Part shown: positions 1 to 13,200 of the stretch, one piece after another | Numbering within the stretch: position 1 is the stretch's first letter | Layout: every line of letters starts with the position of its first letter | Assembly (NCBI RefSeq): GCF_040412425.1 | Contig: NC_089766.1 | Location: forward strand, 19,511,200 to 19,575,199 | DNA from: Macrobrachium rosenbergii | Lineage: Eukaryota; Arthropoda; Malacostraca; Decapoda; Palaemonidae | DNA length: 64,000 nucleotides | Reading direction: 5' to 3' | The notes under the pieces: generated by a model | What the model was told of the DNA's origin: nothing | Database searches by the model: none | The model's input: only the letters and a program-made list of their open reading frames with translations | Program-made: the position numbers and the translations under genes

Positions 1-480
1 CATAAACCTTTGGTTAATTAGTTGAGATTATATTCATTCTGTCACACCTGTGTGATGTTGTGACAGCCTGCTGTTGCCACAACAGCAAGGGGCTTTGCCG
101 CAGCCGTTCAAGGCCAGTTGAGATTTAAAGACAACTGAAACAGCCCATTGAAGTACGTAACCTGAAGCAAACTACGGGGAGAGAAAGCTAAAAATGCTTT
201 CCTTCTGCCAGACCCTCTCTAGAACAATAGTCTTTGCAAGCAGTTCCTTTCTATTCCCTAGAGTTCGTGAGAAGAGATCCCCAGATAAAAGTAAACTAAG
301 ATAGATCACCAGTGGAAGCAAGGAATCTGGTCAACTCGGGAATGACAACGATATTTCGGCTTTGAAATGATAGAATAATTTTTATATACAGCAGATGCAA
401 AGCTTTTGCATGGAAGTGCGACGAAACTCTATATAAAAAGGAAGAGAAACGAGGCGTCATCTGGAAATGAGAATCAGAAT
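1..480. repeat. Head (unique flank) of the satellite-bearing module, copy 1
   Basis: This stretch is not built from the 30-bp unit, but it aligns almost end to end with 45,735-46,230, which also sits directly before an array of that unit. Shared landmarks include the segment around AACTACGGGGAGAGAAAGC, the segment GATCCCCAGATA, and AATGACAACGATATTTC, in the same order and at similar spacing. It contains hairpins: TGTCAC/GTGACA (40-45 and 60-65), GCTGTTG/CAACAGC around CCA (70-86), and ATGCAAA/TTTGCAT (395-411), the last absent from copy 2. No coding potential is recognisable; a 62-codon minus-strand frame looks accidental. The true left end may lie outside the window. I infer it is the 5' part of a dispersed element; the family is unknown to me. 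Confidence 0.8.
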
Positions 481-1220
481 ACATAAATCTGAGAAAAATT
501 AGAATCTCTTCAATAAATCTGAGAAGAGTTGGAATCTCTTCAATAAATTTGAGAGGAGTTGGAAGTTCTTCAATAAAATAAGTAGAATTGGAATCTCTTC
601 AATAAATTTGAGATGAGTTGGAATCTCTTCAATAAATTTGAGAAGAGTTGGAATCTCTTCAATAAATTTGAGAAGAGTTGGAATCTCTTCAATAAATCTG
701 AGACGAGCTGGAATCTCTTCAATAAATTTGAGAAGAGTTGGAATCTCCTCAGTAAATTTTAGAGTGTTGGAATCTCTTCAATAATTCTAGAAGAGTTGGA
801 ATTGCTTAAATAAATTTTGGAAGAGTTGGAATCTCTTCAATAAATTTTATAAGAGTTGGAATCTCTTCAATAAATTTTTGAAGAGTTGGAATCTCTTCAA
901 TAAATTTGGGAAGCGTTGGAATCTCTTCAATAAATTTGGGAAGCGTTGGAATCTCTTCAACAATTTTAGAAGAGTTGGAATCTCTTCAATAAATTTTGGA
1001 AGAGTTGGAATCTCTTCAATAAATTTTATAAGAGTTGGAATCTCTTCAATAAATTTTGGAAGAGTTGGAATCTCTTCAATAAATTTGAGAAGAGTTGGAA
1101 TCTCTTCAATAAATCTGAAAAAAGGTGAGATTTCTTCAATATATTTGAGAAGAGTTGGAATCTCTTCAATAAATTTGAGAAGAGTTGGAAGTTCTTCAAT
1201 AAAATGAGTAGAGTTGGAAT
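481..1220 (+). repeat. Left edge of 30-bp satellite, diverged variant units
   Basis: About 24 units of the 30-bp repeat, most carrying point changes. The order of variants is informative: a GAGACGAGCTGG unit (near 710), CTCAGTAAATTTTAGAGTGTTGG (near 747), AATTCTAGAAG (near 783), two GGGAAGCGTTGG units (907-960), an AACAATTTTAG unit (960), a CTGAAAAAAGGTGAG unit (1,115), and a unit with GTTCTTCAATAAAATGAG (1,192). The same variants recur in similar order at the far right of the array, so this edge preserves an older arrangement that the centre has lost. Confidence 0.9.
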
Positions 1221-4200
1221 CTCTTCAATAAATTTGAGAAGAGTTGGAATCTCTTCAATAAATTTGAGAAGAGTTGGAATCTCTTCAATAAATTTGAGAA
1301 GAGTTGGAATCTCTTCAATAAATTTGAGAAGAGTTGGAATCTCTTCAATAAATTTGAGAAGAGTTGGAATCTCTTCAATAAATTTGAGAAGAGTTGGAAT
1401 CTCTTCAATAAATCTGAGAAGAGTTGGAATCTCTTCAATAAATTTGAGAAGAGTTGGAATCTCTTCAATAAATTTGAGAAGAGTTGGAATCTCTTCAATA
1501 AATTTGAGAAGAGTTGGAATCTCTTCAATAAATTTGAGAAGAGTTGGAATCTTTTCAATAAATTTGAGAAGAGTTGGAATCTCTTCGATAAATCTGAGAA
1601 GAGTTGGAATCTCTTCAATAAATTTGAGAAGAGTTGGAATCTCTTCAATAAATTTGAGAGAAGTTGGAATCTCTTCAAAATAAATTTTCAATAAATTTGA
1701 GAAGAGTTGGAATCTCTTCAATAAATTTGAGAAGAGTTGGAATCTCTTCAATAAATTTGAGAAGAGTTGGAATCTCTTCAATAAATTTGAGAAGAGTTGG
1801 AATCTCTTCAATAAATTTGAGAAGAGTTGGAATCTCTTCAATAAATTTGAGAAGAGTTGGAATCTCTTCAATAAATTTGAGAAGAGTTGGAATCTCTTCA
1901 ATAAATTTGAGAAGAGTTGGAATCTCTTCAATAAATTTGAGAAGAGTTGGAATCTCTTCAATAAATTTGAGAAGAGTTGGAATCTCTTCAATAAATTTGA
2001 GAAGAGTTGGAATCTCTTCAATAAATTTGAGAAGAGTTGGAATCTCTTCAATAAATTTGAGAAGAGTTGGAATCTCTTCAATAAATCTGAGAAGAGTTGG
2101 AATCTCTTCAATAAATTTGAGAAGAGTTGGAATCTCTTCAATAAATTTGAGAAGAGTTGGAATCTCTTCAATAAATTTGAGAAGAGTTGGAATCTCTTCA
2201 ATAAATTTGAGAAGAGTTGGAATCTCTTCAATAAATTTGAGAAGAGTTGGAATCTCTTCAATAAATTTGAGAAGAGTTGGAATCTCTTCAATAAATTTGA
2301 GAAGAGTTGGAATCTCTTCAATAAATTTGAGAAGAGTTGGAATCTCTTCAATAAATTTGAGAAGAGTTGGAATCTCTTCAATAAATTTGAGAAGAGTTGG
2401 AATCTCTTTTGAATAAATTTGAGAAGAGTTGGAATCTCTTCAATAAATTTGAGAAGAGTTGGAATCTCTTCAATAAATTTGAGAAGAGTTGGAATCTCTT
2501 CAATAAATTTGAGAAGAGTTGGAATCTCTTCAATAAATTTGAGAAGAGTTGGAATCTCTTCAATAAATTTGAGAAGAGTTGGAATCTCTTCAATAAATTT
2601 GAGAAGAGTTGGAATCTCTTCAATAAATTTGAGAAGAGTTGGAATCTCTTCAATAAATTTGAGAAGAGTTGGAATCTCTTCAATAAATTTGAGAAGAGTT
2701 GGAATCTCTTCAATAAATTTGAGAAGAGTTGGAATCTCTTCAATAAATTTGAGAAGAGTTGGAATCTCTTCAATAAATTTGAGAAGAGTTGGAATCTCTT
2801 CAATAAATTTGAGAAGAGTTGGAATCTCTTCAATAAATTTGAGAAGAGTTGGAATCTCTTCAATAAATTTGAGAAGAGTTGGAATCTCTTCAATAAATTT
2901 GAGAAGAGTTGGAATCTCTTCAATAAATTTGAGAAGAGTTGGAATCTCTTCAATAAATTTGAGAAGAGTTGGAATCTCTTCAATAAATTTGAGAAGAGTT
3001 GGAATCTCTTCAATAAATTTGAGAAGAGTTGGAATCTCTTCAATAAATTTGAGAAGAGTTGGAATCTCTTCAATAAATTTGAGAAGAGTTGGAATCTCTT
3101 CAATAAATTTGAGAAGAGTTGGAATCTCTTCAATAAATTTGAGAAGAGTTGGAATCTCTTCAAATAAATTGAATCTCTTCAATAAATTTGAGAAGAGTTG
3201 GAATCTCTTCAATAAATTTGAGAAGAGTTGGAATCTCTTCAATAAATTTGAGAAGAGTTGGAATCTCTTCAATAAATTTGAGAAGAGTTGGAATCTCTTC
3301 AATAAATTTGAGAAGAGTTGGAAGTTCTTCAATAAAATATGTAGAACTGGAATCTCTTCAATAAATTTGAGAAGAGTTGGAATCTCTTCAATAAATTTGA
3401 GAAGAGTTGGAATCTCTTCAATAAATTTGAGAAGAGTTGGAATCTCTTCAATAAATTTGAGAAGAGTTGGAATCTCTTCAATAAATTTGAGAAGAGTTGG
3501 AATCTCTTCAATAAATTTGAGAAGAGTTGGAATCTCTTCAATAAATTTGAGAAGAGTTGGAATCTCTTCAATAAATTTGAGAAGAGTTGAATAAATTTGA
3601 GAAGAGTTGGAATCTCTTCAATAAATTTGAGAAGAGTTGGAATCTCTTCAATAAATTTGAGAAGAGTTGGAATCTCTTCAATAAATTTGAGAAGAGTTGG
3701 AATCTCTTCAATAAATTTGAGAAGAGTTGGAATCTCTTCAATAAATTTGAGAAGAGTTGGAATCTCTTCAATAAATTTGAGAAGAGTTGGAATCTCTTCA
3801 ATAAATTTGAGAAGAGTTGGAATCTCTTCAATAAATTTGAGAAGAGTTGGAATCTCTTCAATAAATTTGAGAAGAGTTGGAATCTCTTCAATAAATTTGA
3901 GAAGAGTTGGAATCTCTTCAATAAATTTGAGAAGAGTTGGAATCTCTTCAATAAATTTGAGAAGAGTTGGAATCTCTTCAATAAATTTGAGAAGAGTTGG
4001 AATCTCTTCAATAAATTTGAGAAGAGTTGGAATCTCTTCAATAAATTTGAGAAGAGTTGGAATCTCTTCAATAAATTTGAGAAGAGTTGGAATCTCTTCA
4101 ATAAATTTGAGAAGAGTTGGAATCTCTTCAATAAATTTGAGAAGAGTTGGAATCTCTTCAATAAATTTGAGAAGAGTTGGAATCTCTTCAATAAATTTGA

Positions 4201-7200
4201 GAAGAGTTGGAATCTCTTCAATAAATTTGAGAAGAGTTGGAATCTCTTCAATAAATTTGAGAAGAGTTGGAATCTCTTCAATAAATTTGAGAAGAGTTGG
4301 AATCTCTTCAATAAATTTGAGAAGAGTTGGAATCTCTTCAATAAATTTGAGAGAAGTTGGAATCTCTTCAATAAATTTGAGAAGAGTTGGAATCTCTTCA
4401 ATAATTCTGAGAAGAGTTGGAATCTCTTCAATAAATCTGAGAAGGGTTGGAATCTCTTCAATAAATTTGAGAAGAGTTGGAATCTTTTCAATAAATTTGA
4501 GAAGAGTTGGAATCTCTTCAATAAATTTGAGAAGAGTTGGAATCTCTTCAATAAATTTGAGAAGAGTTGGAATCTCTTCAATAAATTTGAGAAGAGTTGG
4601 AATCTCTTCAATAAATTTGAGAAGAGTTGGAATCTCTTCAATAAATTTGAGAAGAGTTGGAATCTCTTCAATAAATTTGAGAAGAGTTGGAATCTCTTCA
4701 ATAAATTTGAGAAGAGTTGGAATCTCTTCAATAAATTTGAGAAGAGTTGGAATCTCTTCAATAAATTTGAGAAGAGTTGGAATCTCTTCAATAAATTTGA
4801 GAAGAGTTGGAATCTCTTCAATAAATCTGAAAAAAGGTGAGATTTCTTCAATAAATTTGAGAAGAGTTGGAAGCTTTTCAATAAAATGAGTATAATTGGA
4901 ATCTTTTCAATAAATTTGAGAAGAGTTGGAATCTCTTCAATAAATTTGAGAAGAGTTGGAATCTCTTCAATAAATTTGAGAAGAGTTGGAATCTCTTCAA
5001 TAAATTTGAGAAGAGTTGGAATCTCTTCAATAAATTTGAGAAGAGTTGGAATCTCTTCAATAAATTTGAGAAGAGTTGGAATCTCTTCAATAAATTTGAG
5101 AAGAGTTGGAATCTCTTCAATAAATTTGAGAAGAGTTGGAATCTCTTCAATAAATTTGAGAAGAGTTGGAATCTCTTCAATAAATTTGAGAAGAGTTGGA
5201 ATCTCTTCAATAAATTTGAGAAGAGTTGGAAGTTCTTCAATAAAATGAGTAGAGTTGGAATCTCTTCAATAAATTTGAGAAGAGTTGGAATCTCTTCAAT
5301 AAATTTGAGAAGAGTTGGAATCTCTTCAATAAATTTGAGAAGAGTTGGAATCTCTTCAATAAATTTGAGAAGAGTTGGAATCTCCTCAATAAATTTGAAG
5401 AAGAGTTGGAATCTCTTCAATAAATTTTGGAAGAGTTGGAATCTCTTCAATAAATTTTATAAGAGTTGGAATCTCTTCAATAAATTTTGGAAAAGTTGGA
5501 ATCTCTTCAATAAATTTGGGAAGCATTGGAATCTCTTCAATAAATTTGGGAAGTGTTGGAATCTCTTCAATAAATTTTATGAGTTGGAATCTCTTCAATA
5601 AATTTTGGAAGAGTTGGAATCTCTTCAATAAATTTTGGAAGAGTTGGAATCTCTTCAATAAATTTGAGAAGAGTTGGAATAAATTTTCAATAAATTTGAA
5701 ATTTGAGAAGAGTTGGAATCTCTTCAATAAATTTGAGAAGAGTTGGAATCTCTTCAATAAATTTGAGAAGAGTTGGAATCTCTTCAATAAATTTGAGAAG
5801 AGTTGGAATCTCTTCAATAAATCTGAGAAGAGTTGGAATCTCTTCAATAAATTTGAGAAGAGTTGGAATCTCTTCAATAAATTTGAGAAGAGTTGGAAGA
5901 GTTGGAATCTTCAATAATAAATTGAGAAGAGTTGGAATCTCTTCAATAAATTTGAGAAGAGTTGGAATCTTTCAATAAATTTGAGAAGAGTTGGAATCTC
6001 TTCAATAAATTTGAGAAGAGTTGGAATCTCTTCAATAAATTTGAGAAGAGTTGGAATCTCTTCAATAAATTTGAGAAGAGTTGGAATCTCTTCAATAAAT
6101 TTGAGAAGAGTTGGAATCTCTTCAATAAATTTGAGAAGAGTTGGAATCTCTTCAATAAATTTGAGAAGAGTTGGAATCTCTTCAATAAATTTGAGAAGAG
6201 TTGGAATCTCTTCAATAAATTTGAGAAGAGTTGGAATCTCTTCAATAAATTTGAGAAGAGTTGGAATCTCTTCAATAAATTTGAGAAGAGTTGGAATCTC
6301 TTCAATAAATTTGAGAAGAGTTGGAATCTCTTCAATAAATTTGAGAAGAGTTGGAATCTCTTCAATAAATTTGAGAAGAGTTGGAATCTCTTCAATAAAT
6401 TTGAGAAGAGTTGGAATCTCTTCAATAAATTTGAGAAAAGTTGGAATCTCTTCAATAAATTTGAGAAGAGTTGGAATCTCTTCAATAAATTTGAGAAGAG
6501 TTGGAATCTCTTCAATAAATTTGAGAAGAGTTGGAATCTCCTCAATAAATTTGAGAAGAGTTGGAATCTCTTCAATGAATTTGAGAAGAGTTGGAATCTC
6601 TTCAATAAATTTGGGAAGAGTTGGAATCTCCTCAATAAATGTGAGAAGAGTTGGAATCTCTTCAATGAATTTGAGAAGAGTTGGAATCTCTTCAATAAAT
6701 TTTGCAAGAGTTGGAATCTCTTTAATAAATTTGAGAAGAGTTGGAATCTCCTCAATAAATTTGAGAAGAGATGGAATCTCTTCAATAAATCTGAGAAGGG
6801 TTGGAATCTCTTCACTAAATCTGAGAAGAGTTGGAATCTCTTCAATAAATTTGAGAAGAGTTGGAATCTCTTCAATAAATTTGAGAAGAGTTGGAATCTC
6901 TTCAATAAATTTGAGAAGAGTTGGAATCTCTTCAATAAATTTGAGAAGAGTTGGAATCTCTTCAATAAATTTGAGAAGAGTTGGAATCTCTTCAATAAAT
7001 TTGAGAAGAGTTGGAATCTCTTCAATAAATTTGAGAAGAGTTGGAATCTCTTCAATAAATTTGAGAAGAGTTGGAATCTCTTCAATAAATTTGAGAAGAG
7101 TTGGAATCTCTTCAATAAATTTGAGAAGAGTTGGAATCTCTTCAATAAATTTGAGAAGAGTTGGAATCTCTTCAATAAATTTGAGAAGAGTTGGAATCTC

Positions 7201-10200
7201 TTCAATAAATTTGAGAAGAGTTGGAATCTCTTCAATAAATTTTAGAAGAGTTGGAATCTCTTTAATAAATTTGAGAAGAGTTGGAATCTCCTCAATAAAT
7301 TTGAGAATAGATGGAATTTCTTCAATAAATCTGAGAAGGGTTGGAATCTCTTCAATAAATCTGAGAAGAGTTGGAATCTCTTCAATAAATTTTGGAAGAG
7401 TTGGAAGTTCTTCAGTAAAATGAATAGAGTTTGAATCTCTTCAATTAACTTGAGAAGAGTTGGAATCTTTTTAATAAATTTTAGAAGAGTCAGAATCTCT
7501 TAATAAATCTTAGAAGAGTTGGAATCTCTTCAATAAATTTTATAGGAATTGGAATCTCTTCAATAAATTTGAGAAGCGATGGAATCTTTTCAATAAATTT
7601 GAGAAGAGTTGGAATCTCTTCTTCAATAAATTTTCAATAAATTTGAAGAGTTGGAATCTCTTCAATAAATCTGAGAAGAGTTGGAATCTCTTCAATAAAT
7701 TTGAGAAGAGTTGGAATCTCTTCAATAAATTTGAGAAGAGTTGGAATCTCTTCAATAAATTTGAGAAGAGTTGGAATCTCTTCGATAATTCTGAGAAGAG
7801 TTGGAATCTCTTCAATAAATCTGAGAAGGGTTGGAATCTCTTCAATAAATTTGAGAAGAGTTGGAATCTTTTCAATAAATTTGAGAAGAGTTGGAATCTC
7901 TTCAATAAATTTGAGAAGAGTTGGAATCTCTTCAATAAATTTGAGAAGAGTTGGAATCTCTTCAATAAATTTGAGAAGAGTTGGAATCTCTTCAATAAAT
8001 TTGAGAAGAGTTGGAATCTCTTCAATAAATTTGAGAAGAGTTGGAATCTCTTCAATAAATTTTATAAGAGTTGGAATCTCTTCAATAAATTTTGGAAAAG
8101 TTGGAATCTCTTCAATAAATTTGGGAAGCATTGGAATCTCTTCAATAAATTTGGGAAGCATTGGAATCTCTTCAACAATTTTAGAAGAGTTGGAATCTCT
8201 TCAATAAATTTGAGAAGAGTTGGAATCTCTTTAATAAATTTGAGAAGAGTTGGAATCTCCTCAATAAATTTGAGAAGAGATGGAATCTCTTCAATAAATC
8301 TGAGAAGGGTTGGAATCTCTTCACTAAATCTGAGAAGAGTTGGAATCTCTTCAAAAAAATTTAGAAGAGTTGGAATTTCTTTAGTAATATGAGTTGAGTT
8401 GGAATCTCTTCAGTAAACTTGAGAAGAGTTGCAATCTTTTTAATAAATTTTAGAAGAGTCAGAATCTCTTAATAAATCTTAGAAGAGTTGGAATCTCTTC
8501 AATAAATTTTATTGGAATTGGAATTTCTTCAATAAATTTGAGAAGCGATGGAATCTTTTCAATATATTTGAGAAGAGTTGGAATCTCTTCAATAAATCTG
8601 AGATGAGCTGGAATCTCTTCAATAAATTTGAGAAGAGTTGGAATCTCTTCAATAAATTTGAGAAGAGTTGGAATCTCTTCAATAAATTTGAGAAGAGTTG
8701 GAATCTCTTCAATAAATTTGAGAAGAGTTGGAATCTCTTCAATAAATTTGAGAAGAGTTGGAATCTCTTCAATAAATTTGAGAAGAGTTGGAATCTCTTC
8801 AATAAATTTGAGAAGAGTTGGAATCTCTTCAATAAATTTGAGAAGAGTTGGAATCTCTTCAATAAATTTGAGAAGAGTTGGAATCTCTTCAATAAATTTG
8901 AGAAGAGTTGGAATCTCTTCAATAAATTTGAGAAGAGTTGGAATCTCTTCAATAAATTTGAGAAGAGTTGGAATCTCTTCAATAAATTTGAGAAGAGTTG
9001 GAATCTCTTCAATAAATTTGAGAAGAGTTGGAATCTCTTCAATAAATTTGAGAAGAGTTGGAATCTCTTCAATAAATTTGAGAAGAGTTGGAATCTCTTC
9101 AATAAATTTGAGAAGAGTTGGAATCTCTTCAATAAATTTGAGAAGAGTTGGAATCCCTTCAATAAATATGAGAAGAGTTGAAATCTCTTCAATAAATTTG
9201 AGAAGAGTTGGAATCTCTTCAATAAATTTGAGAAGAGTTGGAAGTTCTTCAATAAAATGAGTAGAGTTGGAATCTCTTCAATAAATTTGAGAAGAGTTGG
9301 AATCTCTTCAATAAATTTGAGAAGAGTTGGAATCTCTTCAATAAATTTGAGAAGAGTTGGAATCTCTTCAATAAATTTGAGAAGAGTTGGAATCTCTTCA
9401 ATAAATTTGAGAAGAGTTGGAATCTCTTCAATAAATTTGAGAAGAGTTGGAATCTCTTCAATAAATTTGAGAAGAGTTGGAATCTCTTCAATAAATTTGA
9501 GAAGAGTTGGAATCTCTTCAATAAATTTGAGAAGAGTTGGAATCTCTTCAATAAATTTGAGAAGAGTTGGAATCTCTTCAATAAATTTGAGAAGAGTTGG
9601 AATCTCTTCAATAAATTTGAGAAGAGTTGGAATCTCTTCAATAAATTTGAGAAGAGTTGGAATCTCTTCAATAAATTTGAGAAGAGTTGGAATCTCTTCA
9701 ATAAATTTGAGAAGAGTTGGAATCTCTTCAATAAATTTGAGAAGAGTTGGAATCTCTTCAATAAATTTGAGAAGAGTTGGAATCTCTTCAATAAATTTGA
9801 GAAGAGTTGGAATCTCTTCAATAAATTTGAGAAGAGTTGGAATCTCTTCAATAAATTTGAGAATTTGAATAAATTTGAGAGTTGGAATCTCTTCAATAAA
9901 TTTGAGAAGAGTTGGAATCTCTTCAATAAATTTGAGAAGAGTTGGAATCTCTTCAATAAATTTGAGAAGAGTTGGAATCTCTTCAATAAATTTGAGAAGA
10001 GTTGGAATCTCTTCAATAAATTTGAGAAGAGTTGGAATCTCTTCAATAAATTTGAGAAGAGTTGGAATCTCTTCAATAAATTTGAGAAGAGTTGGAATCT
10101 CTTCAATAAATTTGAGAAGAGTTGGAATCTCTTCAATAAATTTGAGAAGCATTGGAATCTCTTCAATAAATTTTAGAGGAGTTGGAATCTCTTCAATAAA

Positions 10201-13200
10201 TTTGAGAAGAGTTGGAATCTCTTCAATAAATTTGAGAGGAGTTGGAATCTCTTCAATAAATTTGAGAAGAGTTGGAATCTCCTCAATAAATTTGAGAAGA
10301 GTTGAATCTCTTCAATAAATTTGAGAAGAGTTGGAATCTCTTCAATAAATTTGAGAAGAGTTGGAATCTCTTCAATAAATTTGAGAAGAGTTGGAATCTC
10401 TTCAATAAATTTGAGAAGAGTTGGAATCTCTTCAATAAATTTGAGAAGAGTTGGAATCTCTTCAATAAATTTGAGAAGAGTTGGAATCTCTTCAATAAAT
10501 TTGAGAAGAGAAAAGAGTTGGAATGAAATTTGAGAAGAGTGGAATCTCTTCAATAAATTTGAGAAGAGTTGGAATCTCTTCAATAAATTTGAGAAGAGTT
10601 GGAATCTCTTCAATAAATTTGAGAAGAGTTGGAATCTCTTCAATAAATTTGAGAAGAGTTGGAATCTCTTCAATAAATTTGAGAAGAGTTGGAATCTCTT
10701 CAATAAATTTGAGAAGAGTTGGAATCTCTTCAATAAATTTGAGAAGAGTTGGAATCTCTTCAATAAATTTGAGAAGAGTTGGAATCTCTTCAATAAATTT
10801 GAGAAGAGTTGGAATCTCTTCAATAAATTTGAGAAGAGTTGGAATCTCTTCAATAAATTTGAGAAGAGTTGGAATCTCTTCAATAAATTTGAGAAGAGTT
10901 GGAATCTCTTCAATAAATTTGAGAAGAGTTGGAATCTCTTCAATAAATTTGAGAAGAGTTGGAATCTCTTCAATAAATTTGAGAAGAGTTGGAATCTCTT
11001 CAATAAATTTGAGAAGAGTTGGAATCTCTTCAATAAATTTGAGAAGAGTTGGAATCTCTTCAATAAATTTGAGAAGAGTTGGAATCTCTTCAATAAATTT
11101 GAGAAGAGTTGGAATCTCTTCAATAAATTTGAGAAGAGTTGGAATCTCTTCAATAAATTTGAGAAGAGTTGGAATCTCTTCAATAAATTTGAGAAGAGTT
11201 GGAATCTCTTCAATAAATTTGAGAAGAGTTGGAATCTCTTCAATAAATTTGAGAAGAGTTGGAATCTCTTCAATAAATTTGAGAAGAGTTGGAATCTCTT
11301 CAATAAATTTGAGAAGAGTTGGAATCTCTTCAATAAATTTGAGAAGAGTTGGAATCTCTTCAATAAATTTGAGAAGAGTTGGAATCTCTTCAATAAATTT
11401 GAGAAGAGTTGGAATCTCTTCAATAAATTTGAGAAGAGTTGGAATCTCTTCAATAAATTTGAGAAGAGTTGGAATCTCTTCAATAAATTTGAGAAGAGTT
11501 GGAATCTCTTCAATAAATTTGAGAAGAGTTGGAATCTCTTCAATAAATTTGAGAAGAGTTGGAATCTCTTCAATAAATTTGAGAAGAGTTGGAATCTCTT
11601 CAATAAATTTGAGAAGAGTTGGAATCTCTTCAATAAATTTGAGAAGAGTTGGAATCTCTTCAATAAATTTGAGAAGAGTTGGAATCTCTTCAATAAATTT
11701 GAGAAGAGTTGGAATCTCTTCAATAAATTTGAGAAGAGTTGGAATCTCTTCAATAAATTTGAGAAGAGTTGGAATCTCTTCAATAAATTTGAGAAGAGTT
11801 GGAATCTCTTCAATAAATTTGAGAAGAGTTGGAATCTCTTCAATAAATTTGAGAAGAGTTGGAATCTCTTCAATAAATTTGAGAAGAGTTGGAATCTCTT
11901 CAATAAATTTGAATTTGAAGAGTTGGAATCTCTTCAATAAATTTGAGAAGAGTTGGAATCTCTTCAATAAATTTGAGAAGAGTTGGAATCTCTTCAATAA
12001 ATTTGAGAAGAGTTGGAATCTCTTCAATAAATTTGAGAAGAGTTGGAATCTCTTCAATAAATTTGAGAAGAGTTGGAATCTCTTCAATAAATTTGAGAAG
12101 AGTTGGAATCTCTTCAATAAATTTGAGAAGAGTTGGAATCTCTTCAATAAATTTGAGAAGAGTTGGAATCTCTTCAATAAATTTGAGAAGAGTTGGAATC
12201 TCTTCAATAAATTTGAGAAGAGTTGGAATCTCTTCAATAAATTTGAGAAGAGTTGGAATCTCTTCAATAAATTTGAGAAGAGTTGGAATCTCTTCAATAA
12301 ATTTGAGAAGAGTTGGAATCTCTTCAATAAATTTGAGAAGAGTTGGAATCTCTTCAATTTTGAAAGAGTTGGAATCTCTTCAATAAATTTGAGAAGAGTT
12401 GGAATCTCTTCAATAAATTTGAGAAGAGTTGGAATCTCTTCAATAAATTTGAGAAGAGTTGGAATCTCTTCAATAAATTTGAGAAGAGTTGGAATCTCTT
12501 CAATAAATTTGAGAAGAGTTGGAATCTCTTCAATAAATTTGAGAAGAGTTGGAATCTCTTCAATAAATTTGAGAAGAGTTGGAATCTCTTCAATAAATTT
12601 GAGAAGAGTTGGAATCTCTTCAATAAATTTGAGAAGAGTTGGAATCTCTTCAATAAATTTGAGAAGAGTTGGAATCTCTTCAATAAATTTGAGAAGAGTT
12701 GGAATCTCTTCAATAAATTTGAGAAGAGTTGGAATCTCTTCAATAAATTTGAGAAGAGTTGGAATCTCTTCAATAAATTTGAGAAGAGTTGGAATCTCTT
12801 CAATAAATTTGAGAAGAGTTGGAATCTCTTCAATAAATTTGAGAAGAGTTGGAATCTTTTCAATAAATTTGAGAAGAGTTGGAATCTCTTCAATAAATTT
12901 GAGAAGAGTTGGAATCTCTTCAATAAATTTGAGAAGAGTTGGAATCCCTTCAATAAATCTGAGAAGAGGTGAAATCTCTTCAATAAATTTGAGAAGAGTT
13001 GGAATCTCTTCAATAAATTTGAGAAGAGTTGAGAAAAGTTGGAATCCCTTCAATAAATCTGAGAAGAGGTGAAATCTCTTCAATAAATTTGAGAAGAGTT
13101 GGAATCTCTTCAATAAATTTGAGAAGAGTTGGAAGTTCTTCAATAAATTTGAGAAGAGTTGGAATCTCTTCAATAAATTTGAGAAGAGTTGGAATCTCTT